Of a stretch of 64,000 nt of DNA, positions 53,160 to 63,064 are shown piece by piece (within the stretch, counting starts at the first letter, position 1; each line of letters begins with the position of its first letter). The notes beneath the pieces are model-generated. The model had not been told where the DNA came from, made no database searches, and was given only the letters and a program-made list of their open reading frames with translations. The translations under genes were made by a program, and so were the position numbers. This DNA is from Acidocella sp. 20-57-95 (GTDB lineage: Bacteria > Pseudomonadota > Alphaproteobacteria > Acetobacterales > Acetobacteraceae): NCBI GenBank assembly GCA_002255575.1, contig NCAT01000004.1, positions 1 to 64,000 of the forward strand, written 5' to 3'.

Positions 53160-54365
53160 TTATGACACCGGGCGGAGAACGCCACGGGCAAAGCTGGTGA
53201 GGTTTTTGCGGTCTTGGAAGGCGAGCTGAATTGCCAATGTGAACAGCAGCAGGACGCTGAACCAGAACAGGATCAGGCCACCGCGCACACCGCCGGCAAT
53301 CGCGAAAGTAGCGCAGCCGCCGAGCAGGATGCGGCGGAACCAGATTTTACCTGGCCAGGATACCAGGCTGAAACATTCCGCAAGAACCGCGAGGCCGAAG
53401 GGGAGCGTAAACTGGTCATAATCGAGCAGCCGCGGGTAGAGCAGAAGGCAGATGGTGATGCCGAGCATGATACGCTCAGCCGGTGGCAGGCGGCCGTAAT
53501 GCGCGACCAGCAGCCCGGCACCCAGGATGGCCAAGGCGAAGGGAAGGTAGATGATAAATTCCGCCAGTGCGTTGCGGATTCCAAAGAATTCAAGAGTTGC
53601 CATGATGCTATGGCCTTGCACGAAAACCGTATGCACAATTTGCAACTGATGCAGCCATTGGCTGAAATTCTGCGGGTCAATGAAATAGGTCGCACCGGTG
53701 ATGACAAGGATTGCCAAAATGGCGCTGCCGGCCAGGATGATGCGGCGGATAAATTTTTGATCGTGAAACATGAACAGCACAGCGTAGATGGCGATGGGCG
53801 GTTTTAGCACGGCAGCCAGCACAATTGCCGGCCACAGGAGGAGCGGCGTATCGAGCGTGGCCAAAGCCAGAAAGAACAAAGTGCCATGAAAAATAATCGA
53901 AACATTACCCTCCATTAGCCCGCTTGCCGAAAAGCTCAGCAGAAAAGGGGCGCGCCAATATAGCAGGGTATCGCGCCGCAAGGCCGCGCGCAGGACGGCT
54001 GCGAATACGGTGAAATAAATAAAACCGAACATCATGATCACGCCGGTGGCGCCGATGCGTGGCTGAATTGCCGACTCCAACCAAGCGGTTATCGGCGGAT
54101 AGACGAAGCTGGTTGGGACCATGCCAAAGCAATTGGTCGGCGCGTAAATCGGCGTGTGCGTTAAAACATTATTGCCAGCACAGATGATGGTCTCGGTATC
54201 CAAAAACTGTTGGATATGGCGGTGAAGCAGGCGGAATATGCCATAGACAAAGGGCAGCAAAAACAATGCTGGAAACAGGCTGGGCGGCACCAGCTTTTTA
54301 ACAACCATCAAGGCATTGTCATAACGGCCTTGCCAGGTTGTCTCTGCGGGCGGGGTGTCATTCAT
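53160..54365 (-). CDS. Polytopic membrane protein, DUF2029/GT87-like glycosyltransferase
   Basis: The 401-residue protein has about ten membrane helices. It opens with a cytoplasmic segment and a helix, then a loop with LDTETIICAGNNVLTHTPIYAPTNCFG, matching the DUF2029 (GT87) polyprenol-sugar transferase pattern. FLLSFSASGLMEGNVSIIFHGTLFFLALA and LKPPIAIYAVLFMF are further family-like stretches. It probably moves a sugar onto an envelope glycan from a lipid carrier. The stop lies within the end of the palindromic repeat block, which suggests the elements landed just behind the gene. It lies 93 bases downstream of trpS on the same strand. Confidence 0.7.
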   Translation of the reverse strand: MNDTPPAETTWQGRYDNALMVVKKLVPPSLFPALFLLPFVYGIFRLLHRHIQQFLDTETIICAGNNVLTHTPIYAPTNCFGMVPTSFVYPPITAWLESAIQPRIGATGVIMMFGFIYFTVFAAVLRAALRRDTLLYWRAPFLLSFSASGLMEGNVSIIFHGTLFFLALATLDTPLLLWPAIVLAAVLKPPIAIYAVLFMFHDQKFIRRIILAGSAILAILVITGATYFIDPQNFSQWLHQLQIVHTVFVQGHSIMATLEFFGIRNALAEFIIYLPFALAILGAGLLVAHYGRLPPAERIMLGITICLLLYPRLLDYDQFTLPFGLAVLAECFSLVSWPGKIWFRRILLGGCATFAIAGGVRGGLILFWFSVLLLFTLAIQLAFQDRKNLTSFARGVLRPVS

Positions 54366-54458
54366 CCAGCATGTTTCTTTGACTTAAAATTATAGTGCAA
54401 AAGCCTAATTGATTTCCCTGCGCGGCCGAAGCGGCCCGACATTTTTATGGTTGTGCCG

Positions 54459-55460
54459 TCAGCCCCTCGGTAAAAACCCTACGATGCGTTCGGCTTCATC
54501 CACAATCGGGTTGGCAATGGCCGCCGCGCGGCGGGCGCCAGATTGCAGGATGGATTCTAAATAAACCGGCTCAGCCAATAGGTCATTCGCGGCCTTGGTG
54601 ATGGGGCCGATATGCGCCACCAAAGCTTCCGCCAGTTTTTCCTTGAACGGCCCAAAACCGGAGCCTGCGAATTGTGCCAGCACAGCACTGGAAGTTTGGT
54701 TGGTCATCGCGGCATACATGCCCACCAGGTTGGCGGCTTCCGGCCGTGCTTTCAGCGCCTCGATATTATCCGGCAGCGGTTCAGGGTCAGTTTTGGCGCG
54801 GCGGATTTTCAGGGCGATGGTGTCGGCATCATCAGTGAGTTGAATCCGGCTTTGCTCGGACGCATCGGATTTTGACATTTTCTTCAAGCCATCGCGAAGG
54901 CTCATCACACGCGCGGTTTCCGCCAGAATCAGCGGCTCGATGCGCGGGAAGAATGCCACGCCGTAATCATGGTTGAATTTTTCCGCAATGTCGTTGGCGA
55001 GTTCCAAATGCTGGCGCTGATCATCCCCCACCGGCACCAGCGTGGCGTGGTAGGCGTGAATGTCGGCTGCCATTAAATTGGGGTACACGTACAGGCCGGT
55101 GGAAACGGCCTCGCGGTCTTTGCCGGCTTTGTCTTTGAACTGCGTCATGCGGTTGAGCCAGCCCACGCGGGCGACGCAATTGAATATCCAGGCCAGGCGC
55201 GCATGGGCGGCCACGGCGGATTGGTGGAACAGAATTTGGCGCTCTGGGTCGATCCCGCAGGCGATGAGGATGGCGGCGTTGTGCAGGGTTTGCTCACGCA
55301 GCGCTTTGGGGTCTTGCGCCACCGTAATGGCGTGTAAATCCACCAGGCAGAAAATACATTCATTTTCCGCTTGCAGCTTCACCCAGTTCTGGATAGCGCC
55401 CAGATAATTGCCAAGATGCGCGATGCCGGTGGGCTGAATGCCTGAAAATATACGTGCCAT
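54459..55460 (-). CDS. trpS: Tryptophanyl-tRNA synthetase
   Basis: The 333-residue class I synthetase has the HIGH-type motif in GIQPTGIAHLGNYLGAIQNW and KMSKS in GLKKMSKSDASEQSRIQL. IFCLVDLHAITV and DQRQHLELANDIAEKFN are the Trp-specific blocks. Length is normal. It charges tRNA(Trp). It is 11 bases after murJ, an arrangement common in alphaproteobacteria. Confidence 0.96.
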   Translation of the reverse strand: MARIFSGIQPTGIAHLGNYLGAIQNWVKLQAENECIFCLVDLHAITVAQDPKALREQTLHNAAILIACGIDPERQILFHQSAVAAHARLAWIFNCVARVGWLNRMTQFKDKAGKDREAVSTGLYVYPNLMAADIHAYHATLVPVGDDQRQHLELANDIAEKFNHDYGVAFFPRIEPLILAETARVMSLRDGLKKMSKSDASEQSRIQLTDDADTIALKIRRAKTDPEPLPDNIEALKARPEAANLVGMYAAMTNQTSSAVLAQFAGSGFGPFKEKLAEALVAHIGPITKAANDLLAEPVYLESILQSGARRAAAIANPIVDEAERIVGFLPRG

Positions 55461-55471
55461 GGGCGGGATGG

Positions 55472-57007
55472 TTAAACGCGCTTGCGCCGCCGGGCAAGCA
55501 GGGCGCGCAGCTCCGTCAGGTCAAAGGCCCGCAGCAGCAGCCCGCCGCCGCCATACACCACACCGCCCACCAGCGTGAGGAGCAGGAATTCCGGAATGGT
55601 GGTTTTGCCGGGCGGAAAGACATGCTGGGTGAGCGCCAGGGCCGCCGCCATCAGGGCACCGGCCAGGAGAATCCGTGGCACGCGGCGCTTGGCCGGCTCG
55701 TCCAGCTTAAAATGGCCTCGCCGGTACAATATCACCGCCAGCAGCACCGCGTTGAACGCCGAGGCGAGACTGGTCGCCAGCGCCGGGCCCACGGCTTTCA
55801 GTGGATGCATGAACACCAGGTTCATCGCCAAATTCAGCACCACCGCCGCCACGCCTATTTTCAGCGGCGTGATGGTATCACCGCGCCCGAAAAACCCTGG
55901 CGTGAGGATTTTCACCAGCGCAAACACCGGCAGCCCCAGCGCGAACGCCGCCAGCGAGTGGCCGGCCAGCACCCCCGTATGCAGCGTGAACGCGCCGCGC
56001 ACGAACAGCACATCCATCACCGGCACGGCCGAAACCGAAAGCCCGATGGCGGCGGGTAGCGTGAGGATAAGCACCGATTCCAACGCCCGGTTGAGGCTGG
56101 TGATGGCCCCAGGCGTGTCCCCCAGCGCGATTTGCCGCGAGATCACCGGCAGCAAGGCCGTGCCCGCCGCGGTGCCGATAACCCCCAGCGGCAACTGGTT
56201 CACCCGGTCGGCGTAGTAGAGGATGGAGACTGACCCGGCGGGCAACAACGTGCCGATGATGATGTCGATGGAGACATTCAGCTGCGTCACCCCCGCCCCC
56301 ACCAGCCCCGGCGCCATCCGGCGGAACAAGGCGCGCATCCGGGGGGTGAGTTTTGGGCGCGGCAGGGTAATGCGCATCCCGGCCCGGCGCATGGCCCAGA
56401 CCAGCAGCAGCAATTGCGCCACACCCGAGACCGTAACACCCCAGGCCAGCGCGTAGCCGGGGTTGGCCATGTACGGGGTGAGACCCAGCATGAAGGCGAT
56501 GGAAAACACGTTGAACAGCACCGGTGCTGCCGCCGCCGCCGCAAACCGCCCCATGGCGTTCAGCACGCCGGAAAACAGCGCGGTGAGGCAGACGAAGAAC
56601 AGATACGGAAACATGATGCGGGTGAAGCTGACCGCCAAGCCAAACTTGCCCGCATTGCCCGCAAAGCCCGGTGCCAGCACATACAGCACCCAGGGCATGA
56701 AAATCTCGCCCAGCACAGTGATAGCGCCCAGCCAGAACACCATCACCGCCGTGGCTTCCTCAGCAAAGCCAGTGGCGGCTTCCATGCCCTCCGTGTGCAG
56801 AATGGCGGCAATGGAGGGCACGAAGGCGGCGTTGAACGCGCCCTCGCCAAATAACCGGCGGAACAAATTGGGCAGCCGCAGCGCCACGAAGAACGCATCG
56901 GCAATGGGGCCGGTGCCGAGAATGGCGGCGATGAGGATGTCCCGCGCGAAACCGAGGACCCGGCTCGCCATTGTCCACAACCCGACCGTGAAAGCGCCTT
57001 TTAACAT
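55472..57007 (-). CDS. murJ: Lipid II flippase MurJ
   Basis: The 511-residue membrane protein of the MOP superfamily has 14 predicted helices. The start (KGAFTVGLWTMASRVLGFARDILIAAILGTGPIADAFFVALRLPNLFRRLFGEGAFNAAFVP) is the classic MurJ signature with the Arg of the central cavity. It flips undecaprenyl-linked peptidoglycan precursor to the periplasmic face and is usually essential. It lies between the CHAP lipoprotein and trpS on one strand. Confidence 0.95.
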   Translation of the reverse strand: MLKGAFTVGLWTMASRVLGFARDILIAAILGTGPIADAFFVALRLPNLFRRLFGEGAFNAAFVPSIAAILHTEGMEAATGFAEEATAVMVFWLGAITVLGEIFMPWVLYVLAPGFAGNAGKFGLAVSFTRIMFPYLFFVCLTALFSGVLNAMGRFAAAAAAPVLFNVFSIAFMLGLTPYMANPGYALAWGVTVSGVAQLLLLVWAMRRAGMRITLPRPKLTPRMRALFRRMAPGLVGAGVTQLNVSIDIIIGTLLPAGSVSILYYADRVNQLPLGVIGTAAGTALLPVISRQIALGDTPGAITSLNRALESVLILTLPAAIGLSVSAVPVMDVLFVRGAFTLHTGVLAGHSLAAFALGLPVFALVKILTPGFFGRGDTITPLKIGVAAVVLNLAMNLVFMHPLKAVGPALATSLASAFNAVLLAVILYRRGHFKLDEPAKRRVPRILLAGALMAAALALTQHVFPPGKTTIPEFLLLTLVGGVVYGGGGLLLRAFDLTELRALLARRRKRV

Positions 57008-57025
57008 GGCGCCCGTGCTACATGG

Positions 57026-57484
57026 TTAATGCGGCAGGATAAACCCGTAGGTTGGGTAAACTGTCGCCCCCATCGCATTCACCGGCTCGTACCATACCCG
57101 CACGGCCGACCAATCATTGGCGGCGGACACATCGATGACTGGCTGGTTACTCTCAATCCGGTAGGGCACCCAGTTGGATTGCGTGACCTCGATGCTGCGG
57201 GAATCCTGCACGGCGGTGACCACCGCCAGATGGCCGCTGGTCATTGACCCGTAGGGCGCGAACACCAGCACCGCGCCCACCTGCGGGGCGTGGGCGCGCG
57301 GGTACAGCCCGGCGGCTTCGTCCCACCATTGCCACGCATCCCCCGCAAGCCCGATGCCGGAAACCTGCCGCGCATAGGGCACGCAGGTGAGGTTGGTGGC
57401 GGTGCCGACATTGGGGTGCGGGCCACCGCAGGCGGTGAGGGCTGCCAGCACCATGAGCGCCAAAATTTTTCTGAGCGACACCAA
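57026..57484 (-). CDS. CHAP-domain lipoprotein (cell-wall amidase/endopeptidase)
   Basis: The 152-residue protein has a lipoprotein signal with lipobox LTAC (KILALMVLAALTAC) and a CHAP domain. The catalytic Cys is in LTCVPYARQVSG and the His in SGHLAVVTAVQD; Asn/Glu partner candidates follow in QSNW. CHAP enzymes cut peptidoglycan peptides or glutathionylspermidine; a lipid-anchored one next to murJ most likely works on the wall. It is 18 bases before murJ. Confidence 0.85.
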   Translation of the reverse strand: MVSLRKILALMVLAALTACGGPHPNVGTATNLTCVPYARQVSGIGLAGDAWQWWDEAAGLYPRAHAPQVGAVLVFAPYGSMTSGHLAVVTAVQDSRSIEVTQSNWVPYRIESNQPVIDVSAANDWSAVRVWYEPVNAMGATVYPTYGFILPH

Positions 57485-57557
57485 AATCCCCGGTATGGAT
57501 CATCGTTAACCGACCATAGGGATGGCGCCCGTGGTCATACAATGCGATAATTCGGGT

Positions 57558-58256
57558 ATGAAAAGACTTGTCTTAGGCGGGTTATTTTTATTGGGCGTGC
57601 CTGGTGCAAGCTGGGCGCAGACCATTCTGAGCCTGACCGCGACCGGCACCGATATTGTGGTTCCAGATGAAATGACGGCGCGCTTTAACGTCACTGCCAA
57701 TGCCGCCACCGCCGCCGCAGCGCAAAATTCCGTCAACCAGACGATGGCCAAAGCGCTGGCAACCATCAACGCCAACAAGAATGTGACGGCCACGACTGGC
57801 AATTATTCGGTTGATGAGGTGACGGACGGCCCGGCCGCGGCGCAGAAAACAATGTTCCAGGCCAACCAGACGCTGCAACTGACAATCCCCGCACCCGGCG
57901 GCAAGCCGCCCAGCGCGTTCATGGATCTGGTAAGCCGCCTGCAACAGGACGGACTTTTGATCCAGCAACTTGCGGGAGACTTATCGGCCAGTGGCGAGCA
58001 AACCGCCGAAGCTGCCGCCACGGTGGATGCAATTCACAAATTGCAGACCCAGGCGAACGCGGTAGCGCAGACATTGGGCGATAAGGTTGGCGATATCAAA
58101 ACAATCGACATCGGCAGCAACGCGCCAAGGCCAGTGGTGTTCGGCGCGATGAGATTCGCAGCAGCGACCCCCGCGCCGGCACAGTCTGAGCCAGGGCCGA
58201 TGACTGTGACTGTGACGGTGAACGCCACGATCGAATTTACGGTGCGAAGTCAGTGA
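57558..58256 (+). CDS. SIMPL-domain (DUF541) periplasmic protein
   Basis: The ATG at 57558 gives a signal peptide (KRLVLGGLFLLGVPGASWAQ) and 232 residues; the in-frame ATG at 57522 adds 12 residues with no signal function. The body matches SIMPL/DUF541: ILSLTATGTDIVVPDEMTARFNV, NVTATTGNYSVDEV, AQTLGDKVGDIKTIDIGS and VTVTVNATIEFTV at the end. The family forms oligomers in the envelope and has been linked to oxidative-stress protection in some bacteria. The 264 bases behind it carry no supported gene. Confidence 0.85.
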   Translation: MKRLVLGGLFLLGVPGASWAQTILSLTATGTDIVVPDEMTARFNVTANAATAAAAQNSVNQTMAKALATINANKNVTATTGNYSVDEVTDGPAAAQKTMFQANQTLQLTIPAPGGKPPSAFMDLVSRLQQDGLLIQQLAGDLSASGEQTAEAAATVDAIHKLQTQANAVAQTLGDKVGDIKTIDIGSNAPRPVVFGAMRFAAATPAPAQSEPGPMTVTVTVNATIEFTVRSQ

Positions 58257-58520
58257 GCGTAAGGCGGAACAGCAAAGCGAATTCCGTCATCTTTGCTGCC
58301 AATTCCGCCGTAATCATCCGCATGGCCATCTTCATTCGCGCCATCCATGACACTACATCACTCGTCCCACCTCCGCTGCTCCGCCCTTGGATTGCTCTAC
58401 CTAATAATAACTGAACGCGGCATTATTTGAGTCACCGTGCGATTTCCGCATTGTCCTACAAGCCGGCTGACGTCCAGATTTAAGTCGGTAGCAGTCACCA
58501 AACCATGCAAAAGTATTGGT

Positions 58521-59276
58521 TTATACTCCGGCACGACATCTAAAAATGAGAACGGCGTTTGCCAAGCGAAGTGTGGCCTGCGCCAATAGGGGATCGAGCA
58601 TGCGAGGAAGCTGAGCGGCTTTGGTGAGACGTGGATGCAGGGCAAGACGATGGCGAAGAAAGGCTGCCTCGTCGCGTGCCCAAAGGTCGAACCATGGATT
58701 TAGGACATCGATGGCTGCGGCTGCCGTTCGATAGAAGATATGTTTCTGGAGATTATACTGTTCTTCATTCACCCAACTCTGCCGTTCCTGGTTGGGTCGG
58801 TTGCACAATTTCAACGCATGACTCACATGGAGAGCAGTGCGTTGGGGCGCCGATCCAGGCGTAAACCAGTGGACTAAAGGCGCCTTGAGGTGGGGTTCGA
58901 TTAGAATCTCCTGAGTAGGAAAGATTGCAATAAGTACGCCGCCAGGGCGAAGTACCCGGGCCAACTCAGAGCCTACTGGCGCAAGGTCGGAGATGTGCTC
59001 AAAGACTTGGTTGCTAACGACAAGGTCAAACGTATCGTTCTCGAACGGTAGAGGCTCACCGCGGGACACTCGAAGGATACGGTCCCCCCGACCGGAGGCA
59101 GCTGCCTGATATTGGTCCCACATATCCTCGAACGTATCGACGCCAAAGGCGTCAAATCCGGCCGCTGAGGCCAACCCGACGATTTCACCTCCACCGCATC
59201 CAAAATCGAGGAGACGGGCCGGAGGGGGCGCGTATGCGCGTGCAAGAGCCACCATAAAGTCATAAGTCTGCGACAT
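58521..59276 (-). CDS. Class I SAM-dependent methyltransferase
   Basis: The 251-residue protein has the Methyltransf_11 motifs: LLDFGCGGGEIVGLASAAG (motif I), GVDTFEDM (acidic end of strand 2), FENDTFDLVVSNQVFEHISD (motif II/III) and ARVLRPGGVLIAIFP. A helical C-terminal part follows. Substrate is not readable; the neighbours (glycosyltransferases and GDP-sugar enzymes) suggest an O-methyl group on a glycan. It is divergent from the glycosyltransferase remnant at 59306. Confidence 0.85.
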   Translation of the reverse strand: MSQTYDFMVALARAYAPPPARLLDFGCGGGEIVGLASAAGFDAFGVDTFEDMWDQYQAAASGRGDRILRVSRGEPLPFENDTFDLVVSNQVFEHISDLAPVGSELARVLRPGGVLIAIFPTQEILIEPHLKAPLVHWFTPGSAPQRTALHVSHALKLCNRPNQERQSWVNEEQYNLQKHIFYRTAAAAIDVLNPWFDLWARDEAAFLRHRLALHPRLTKAAQLPRMLDPLLAQATLRLANAVLIFRCRAGV

Positions 59277-59305
59277 CGCTTAGGTTAGCCCTGAGAAGAA
59301 ACAAC

Positions 59306-59510
59306 ATGCCCACCCTCGTTTGGGAAAGCCTTGTTTTCATATCGCGAAACAAAATTTTATACCAGCTTAGTCGACTTGATGGCGTAAAATTCTTGGTAAT
59401 TACGCCGCACCCACCACAGCCCAATGGCTACTTCAAGTCGCAACTTCAAATTCCGACAATAATACCGCTTCACCATCCACTAGCCCACCAGCAATATAAT
59501 GCCTGTGTTA
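59306..59510 (+). pseudogene. Possible glycosyltransferase N-terminal remnant
   Basis: From an ATG at 59306 the frame reads TLVWESLVFISRNKILYQLSRL, then GVKFLVITPHPPQPNGYFKS, and about 30 more residues before it runs into palindromic repeat sequence and stops at 59621. The start looks like the first strand-helix of a GT-B glycosyltransferase, and the region is AT-rich like many such loci. Only some 65 codons look meaningful. A whole gene has probably been lost, with the repeat element at the break. Confidence 0.35.
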
Positions 59511-59530
59511 GCCTCACATGGCGGGTCGAA

Positions 59531-59580
59531 AAAGCAAGCGTAGGGTGCAATGCCTCCGGGCATTGCACCTGCTTGGCTAG
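59531..59580. repeat. REP-like palindrome
   Basis: AGGGTGCAATGCC, loop TCCG, GGCATTGCACCT, extended by imperfect arms AAGCAAGCG and GCTTGGCT. It is the first of a pair of related hairpins in the 383-base gap between the methyltransferase and the GT4 gene. Confidence 0.6.
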
Positions 59581-59622
59581 CCAACATCTTTACCGAACCG
59601 TCTTGCCGTTTGATGATGGATG

Positions 59623-59656
59623 AGTGGTGCAATGCGAAAGCGCATTCCACCCTACG
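59623..59656. repeat. Second REP-like hairpin, next to the GT4 stop
   Basis: GGTGCAATGCG, loop AAAG, CGCATTCCACC, followed by CTACGGGG. Its outer bases pair with the beginning of the first hairpin (CGTAGGGTG with CACCCTACG), so the two can form one long structure. It lies just after the GT4 stop (59660) and may slow or end transcription. Confidence 0.6.
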
Positions 59657-59659
59657 GGG

Positions 59660-60997
59660 TTACGCCGCCGCGTCAAATTCCCGCATTGCTGCCACTTCCC
59701 CCTCCACCAGCGCGGCCAGCAAACTCATTGCGGTATCTTGCCAGCTTGGTGGGTTAAAATACGCCGCGATGCGGGCTTCCAACGCTGCCACCCGCTCGGG
59801 CTGCATGATCAACCCGGCGATCACCGCCGTCGCCTCGGCCAGATTATCCGGGTCGAAATAGGTGCAGAATTCGCCACCAGCTTCGGGGATGGAGGCGCGG
59901 TTGGAAGCCGCGACGGTTTTGCCGAAACTCAAACTTTCCGTCACCGGCAACCCCCAACCTTCATACAGCGACGGGTAAACTGTGAACAAACATTGCTGAT
60001 ATAGCTTCGCCAGTTCGGCATCGGTGGGGCTTTCGATGAAGCGGATTTTACCCTCCAGCCAGTTGGCGTTTTCCATCTGCTGCAGAAAGTCGCCGGTCAG
60101 CCAGCCGCGTTTGCCGGCGAACACCAAATCCGGCACCATCGCCTGTGGGTACTGCGCCAGCAACTGCTGCCAGATTTTAAACATCAGCGCATGGTTTTTC
60201 CGTACCTCGATGGTGGAGACAAACAGCACAAATGGCTGGGCGGCTGGCACCGGCCCCGCCGCGCGCGGCCGGCTTCCCAGGGGTAGAATTTTCACCGGCG
60301 GCAGATTTGGCCCTAAATGCGTGGCAATGTCCGCCGCCGTATTGCGCGAAATGGTCAGCAGCATATCCGCCGCCGGTAGCGTCTCGCGCACCCAGTTGCG
60401 AAATTCCTGCAACGTGATTGGCGCAGACCATTCGGGGAACAGCAATGGAACCAGGTCGTACACCAGCACCGCAAACCGCACCTTGCGGGCTTTAAGCCCG
60501 GCCAGGCAATCCGGGCTGTAAGGCGCACTCCAGGAGCTGCCGAGATTGACCAACCAATCGCCTGGTTCAAACACCACCGGGCCTGCAAGATCAAACGCCG
60601 TGTCACACGTGATGGTGGCGTTTTTGGCCGGCCGCAGAATGTCGCGCGATGCGAGTAAAATCTCCCGCCCGGCGCGCGCGATCCGCCCAAGGTTGCGCCG
60701 TAGCCCGGGGGGTAAAGCCTTGGCACGTGTCCGCAACCAGGTATGACGCGGGCGCGCAGCCGGGCTGGCAGCGGTTGGCGTCTCGATCAGCGTGGTCAGT
60801 TTTGCCTCAAATGCGGCAAAATCGATCGCCCGAAAATATGGCGGCACGGCGGTACGGCGGCAAAACCGCACGCCATGCGCCGCGCCCACAAGGCGTAACT
60901 GCTGGAACATCTCAAAGCTGAGCCGCTGGATGCCGGTTGGCCGGGTGGTGGCACAATAATAGCGGATGAGGTCATCAACATCGAACCAAAGCGACAT
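59660..60997 (-). CDS. Glycosyltransferase family 4 (GT-B) enzyme
   Basis: The 445-residue protein has a GT4 C-terminal domain: AQPFVLFVSTIEVRKNHALMFKIWQQLL (the phosphate loop is reached through IEVRKNH), FIESPTDAELAKLYQQCLFTVYPSLYEGWGLPVTESLSFGKTVAASNRASIPEAGG, with the Glu of the EGWGLPVTE motif. The N-terminal half begins SLWFDVDDLIRYYCATTRPTGIQRLSFEM, as in mannosyltransferases linked to capsule or O-antigen loci. It is divergent from gmd (159 bases apart), whose product feeds GDP-rhamnose-type sugars to such enzymes. Confidence 0.88.
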   Translation of the reverse strand: MSLWFDVDDLIRYYCATTRPTGIQRLSFEMFQQLRLVGAAHGVRFCRRTAVPPYFRAIDFAAFEAKLTTLIETPTAASPAARPRHTWLRTRAKALPPGLRRNLGRIARAGREILLASRDILRPAKNATITCDTAFDLAGPVVFEPGDWLVNLGSSWSAPYSPDCLAGLKARKVRFAVLVYDLVPLLFPEWSAPITLQEFRNWVRETLPAADMLLTISRNTAADIATHLGPNLPPVKILPLGSRPRAAGPVPAAQPFVLFVSTIEVRKNHALMFKIWQQLLAQYPQAMVPDLVFAGKRGWLTGDFLQQMENANWLEGKIRFIESPTDAELAKLYQQCLFTVYPSLYEGWGLPVTESLSFGKTVAASNRASIPEAGGEFCTYFDPDNLAEATAVIAGLIMQPERVAALEARIAAYFNPPSWQDTAMSLLAALVEGEVAAMREFDAAA

Positions 60998-61060
60998 AGT
61001 TACACAACCTTAATAAACATATAATTAAGTTGAACCTACTTAAAGATGTATTTCAAGTGA

Positions 61061-62137
<1,077 letters not shown>

Positions 62138-63064
62138 ATGCAGCGCATCCTGCTCACCGGCGCAGACGGGTTCGTGGGCAAGCATTTGCTGCCAAGCTTG
62201 CAGGCGGTGTTTCCGGGTGCTGCCATCATCGGCACCGGCGTCGCCACGCTGGACGTGACGGATGCTGCAGCAACCAGCGAATTTATCAAAGCGCACCAGC
62301 CGGACGCGTGTATTCACCTGGCCGGGATCGCCGCCATCGGGGCCGCGCAATCAGACCCTGACACTGCCTGGGCGGTGAATTTTTACGGGGCGCTCAACAT
62401 CGCACGTGCGATTCTGGCGCATGCGCCGCCATGCCGGATGATATTCATTTCAAGTTCGGAAATTTACGGCACAAGCTTTACAACCTGGTTGGCGCTGGAT
62501 GAAACCGCCCTGCCCGCGCCCTTGAACCTATATGCCGCCACCAAGGCAGCCGCAGAGCTGGCGCTTGGCGCCATGACCAGCGATGGTTTGCGGCTATTGC
62601 GCCTGCGCCCCTTCAACCATACCGGTCCCGGCCAGCGCGAGGCGTTCGTGGTGCCGGCATTCGCGCACCAGATCGCCCGTATTGAGGCAGGTTTGGCACC
62701 ACCGCAAATGGCCGTTGGCGCATTAACGCCAGAGCGGGATTTTCTCGATGTGCGTGATGTGTGTGCCGCCTATGCGCAGGGCCTACAAAAATTCGACACG
62801 CTGCCCAATAATAGCGTTTTGAATATCGCTTCGGGTAAGCCTGTGAAAATCGGGACAATTCTTGAAATACTTTTGGCGCGCGCGAGATGCAAAATCCACA
62901 TCGTGACAGACCCTGCACGGCTCCGCCCGGTTGAAATATCGCGCGCCGTTGGCGATGCCAGCCGGGCCAAACACGTGCTGGGCTGGCAGCCCAAATATCA
63001 GCTAGAGGACACGCTTGGCGATGTGCTCGATGCCGCGCGAAAATTTTACGGCGCGTCCAACTGA
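62138..63064 (+). CDS. rmd: GDP-4-keto-6-deoxy-D-mannose reductase (NAD-dependent epimerase family)
   Basis: The 308-residue SDR has GADGFVGKHLLPSL, SSSEIYG and the YAATKAAAEL catalytic motif, with RPFNHTGPGQREAFVVPAFAHQIARIE typical of the RmlD/Rmd group. Coming directly after gmd it should reduce the keto sugar to GDP-D-rhamnose (or a close stereoisomer). Fucose via GMER is a less likely alternative because the pair with Gmd and the GHTGPGQ stretch favour Rmd. The end overlaps the convergent tonB by 19 bases. Confidence 0.88.
   Translation: MQRILLTGADGFVGKHLLPSLQAVFPGAAIIGTGVATLDVTDAAATSEFIKAHQPDACIHLAGIAAIGAAQSDPDTAWAVNFYGALNIARAILAHAPPCRMIFISSSEIYGTSFTTWLALDETALPAPLNLYAATKAAAELALGAMTSDGLRLLRLRPFNHTGPGQREAFVVPAFAHQIARIEAGLAPPQMAVGALTPERDFLDVRDVCAAYAQGLQKFDTLPNNSVLNIASGKPVKIGTILEILLARARCKIHIVTDPARLRPVEISRAVGDASRAKHVLGWQPKYQLEDTLGDVLDAARKFYGASN

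Noticed and set aside
58257..58520. Possible gene or tRNA in the gap after the SIMPL gene
   Set aside because: No cloverleaf, no ribosome site and no ORF of protein-like composition was found; the region appears empty.
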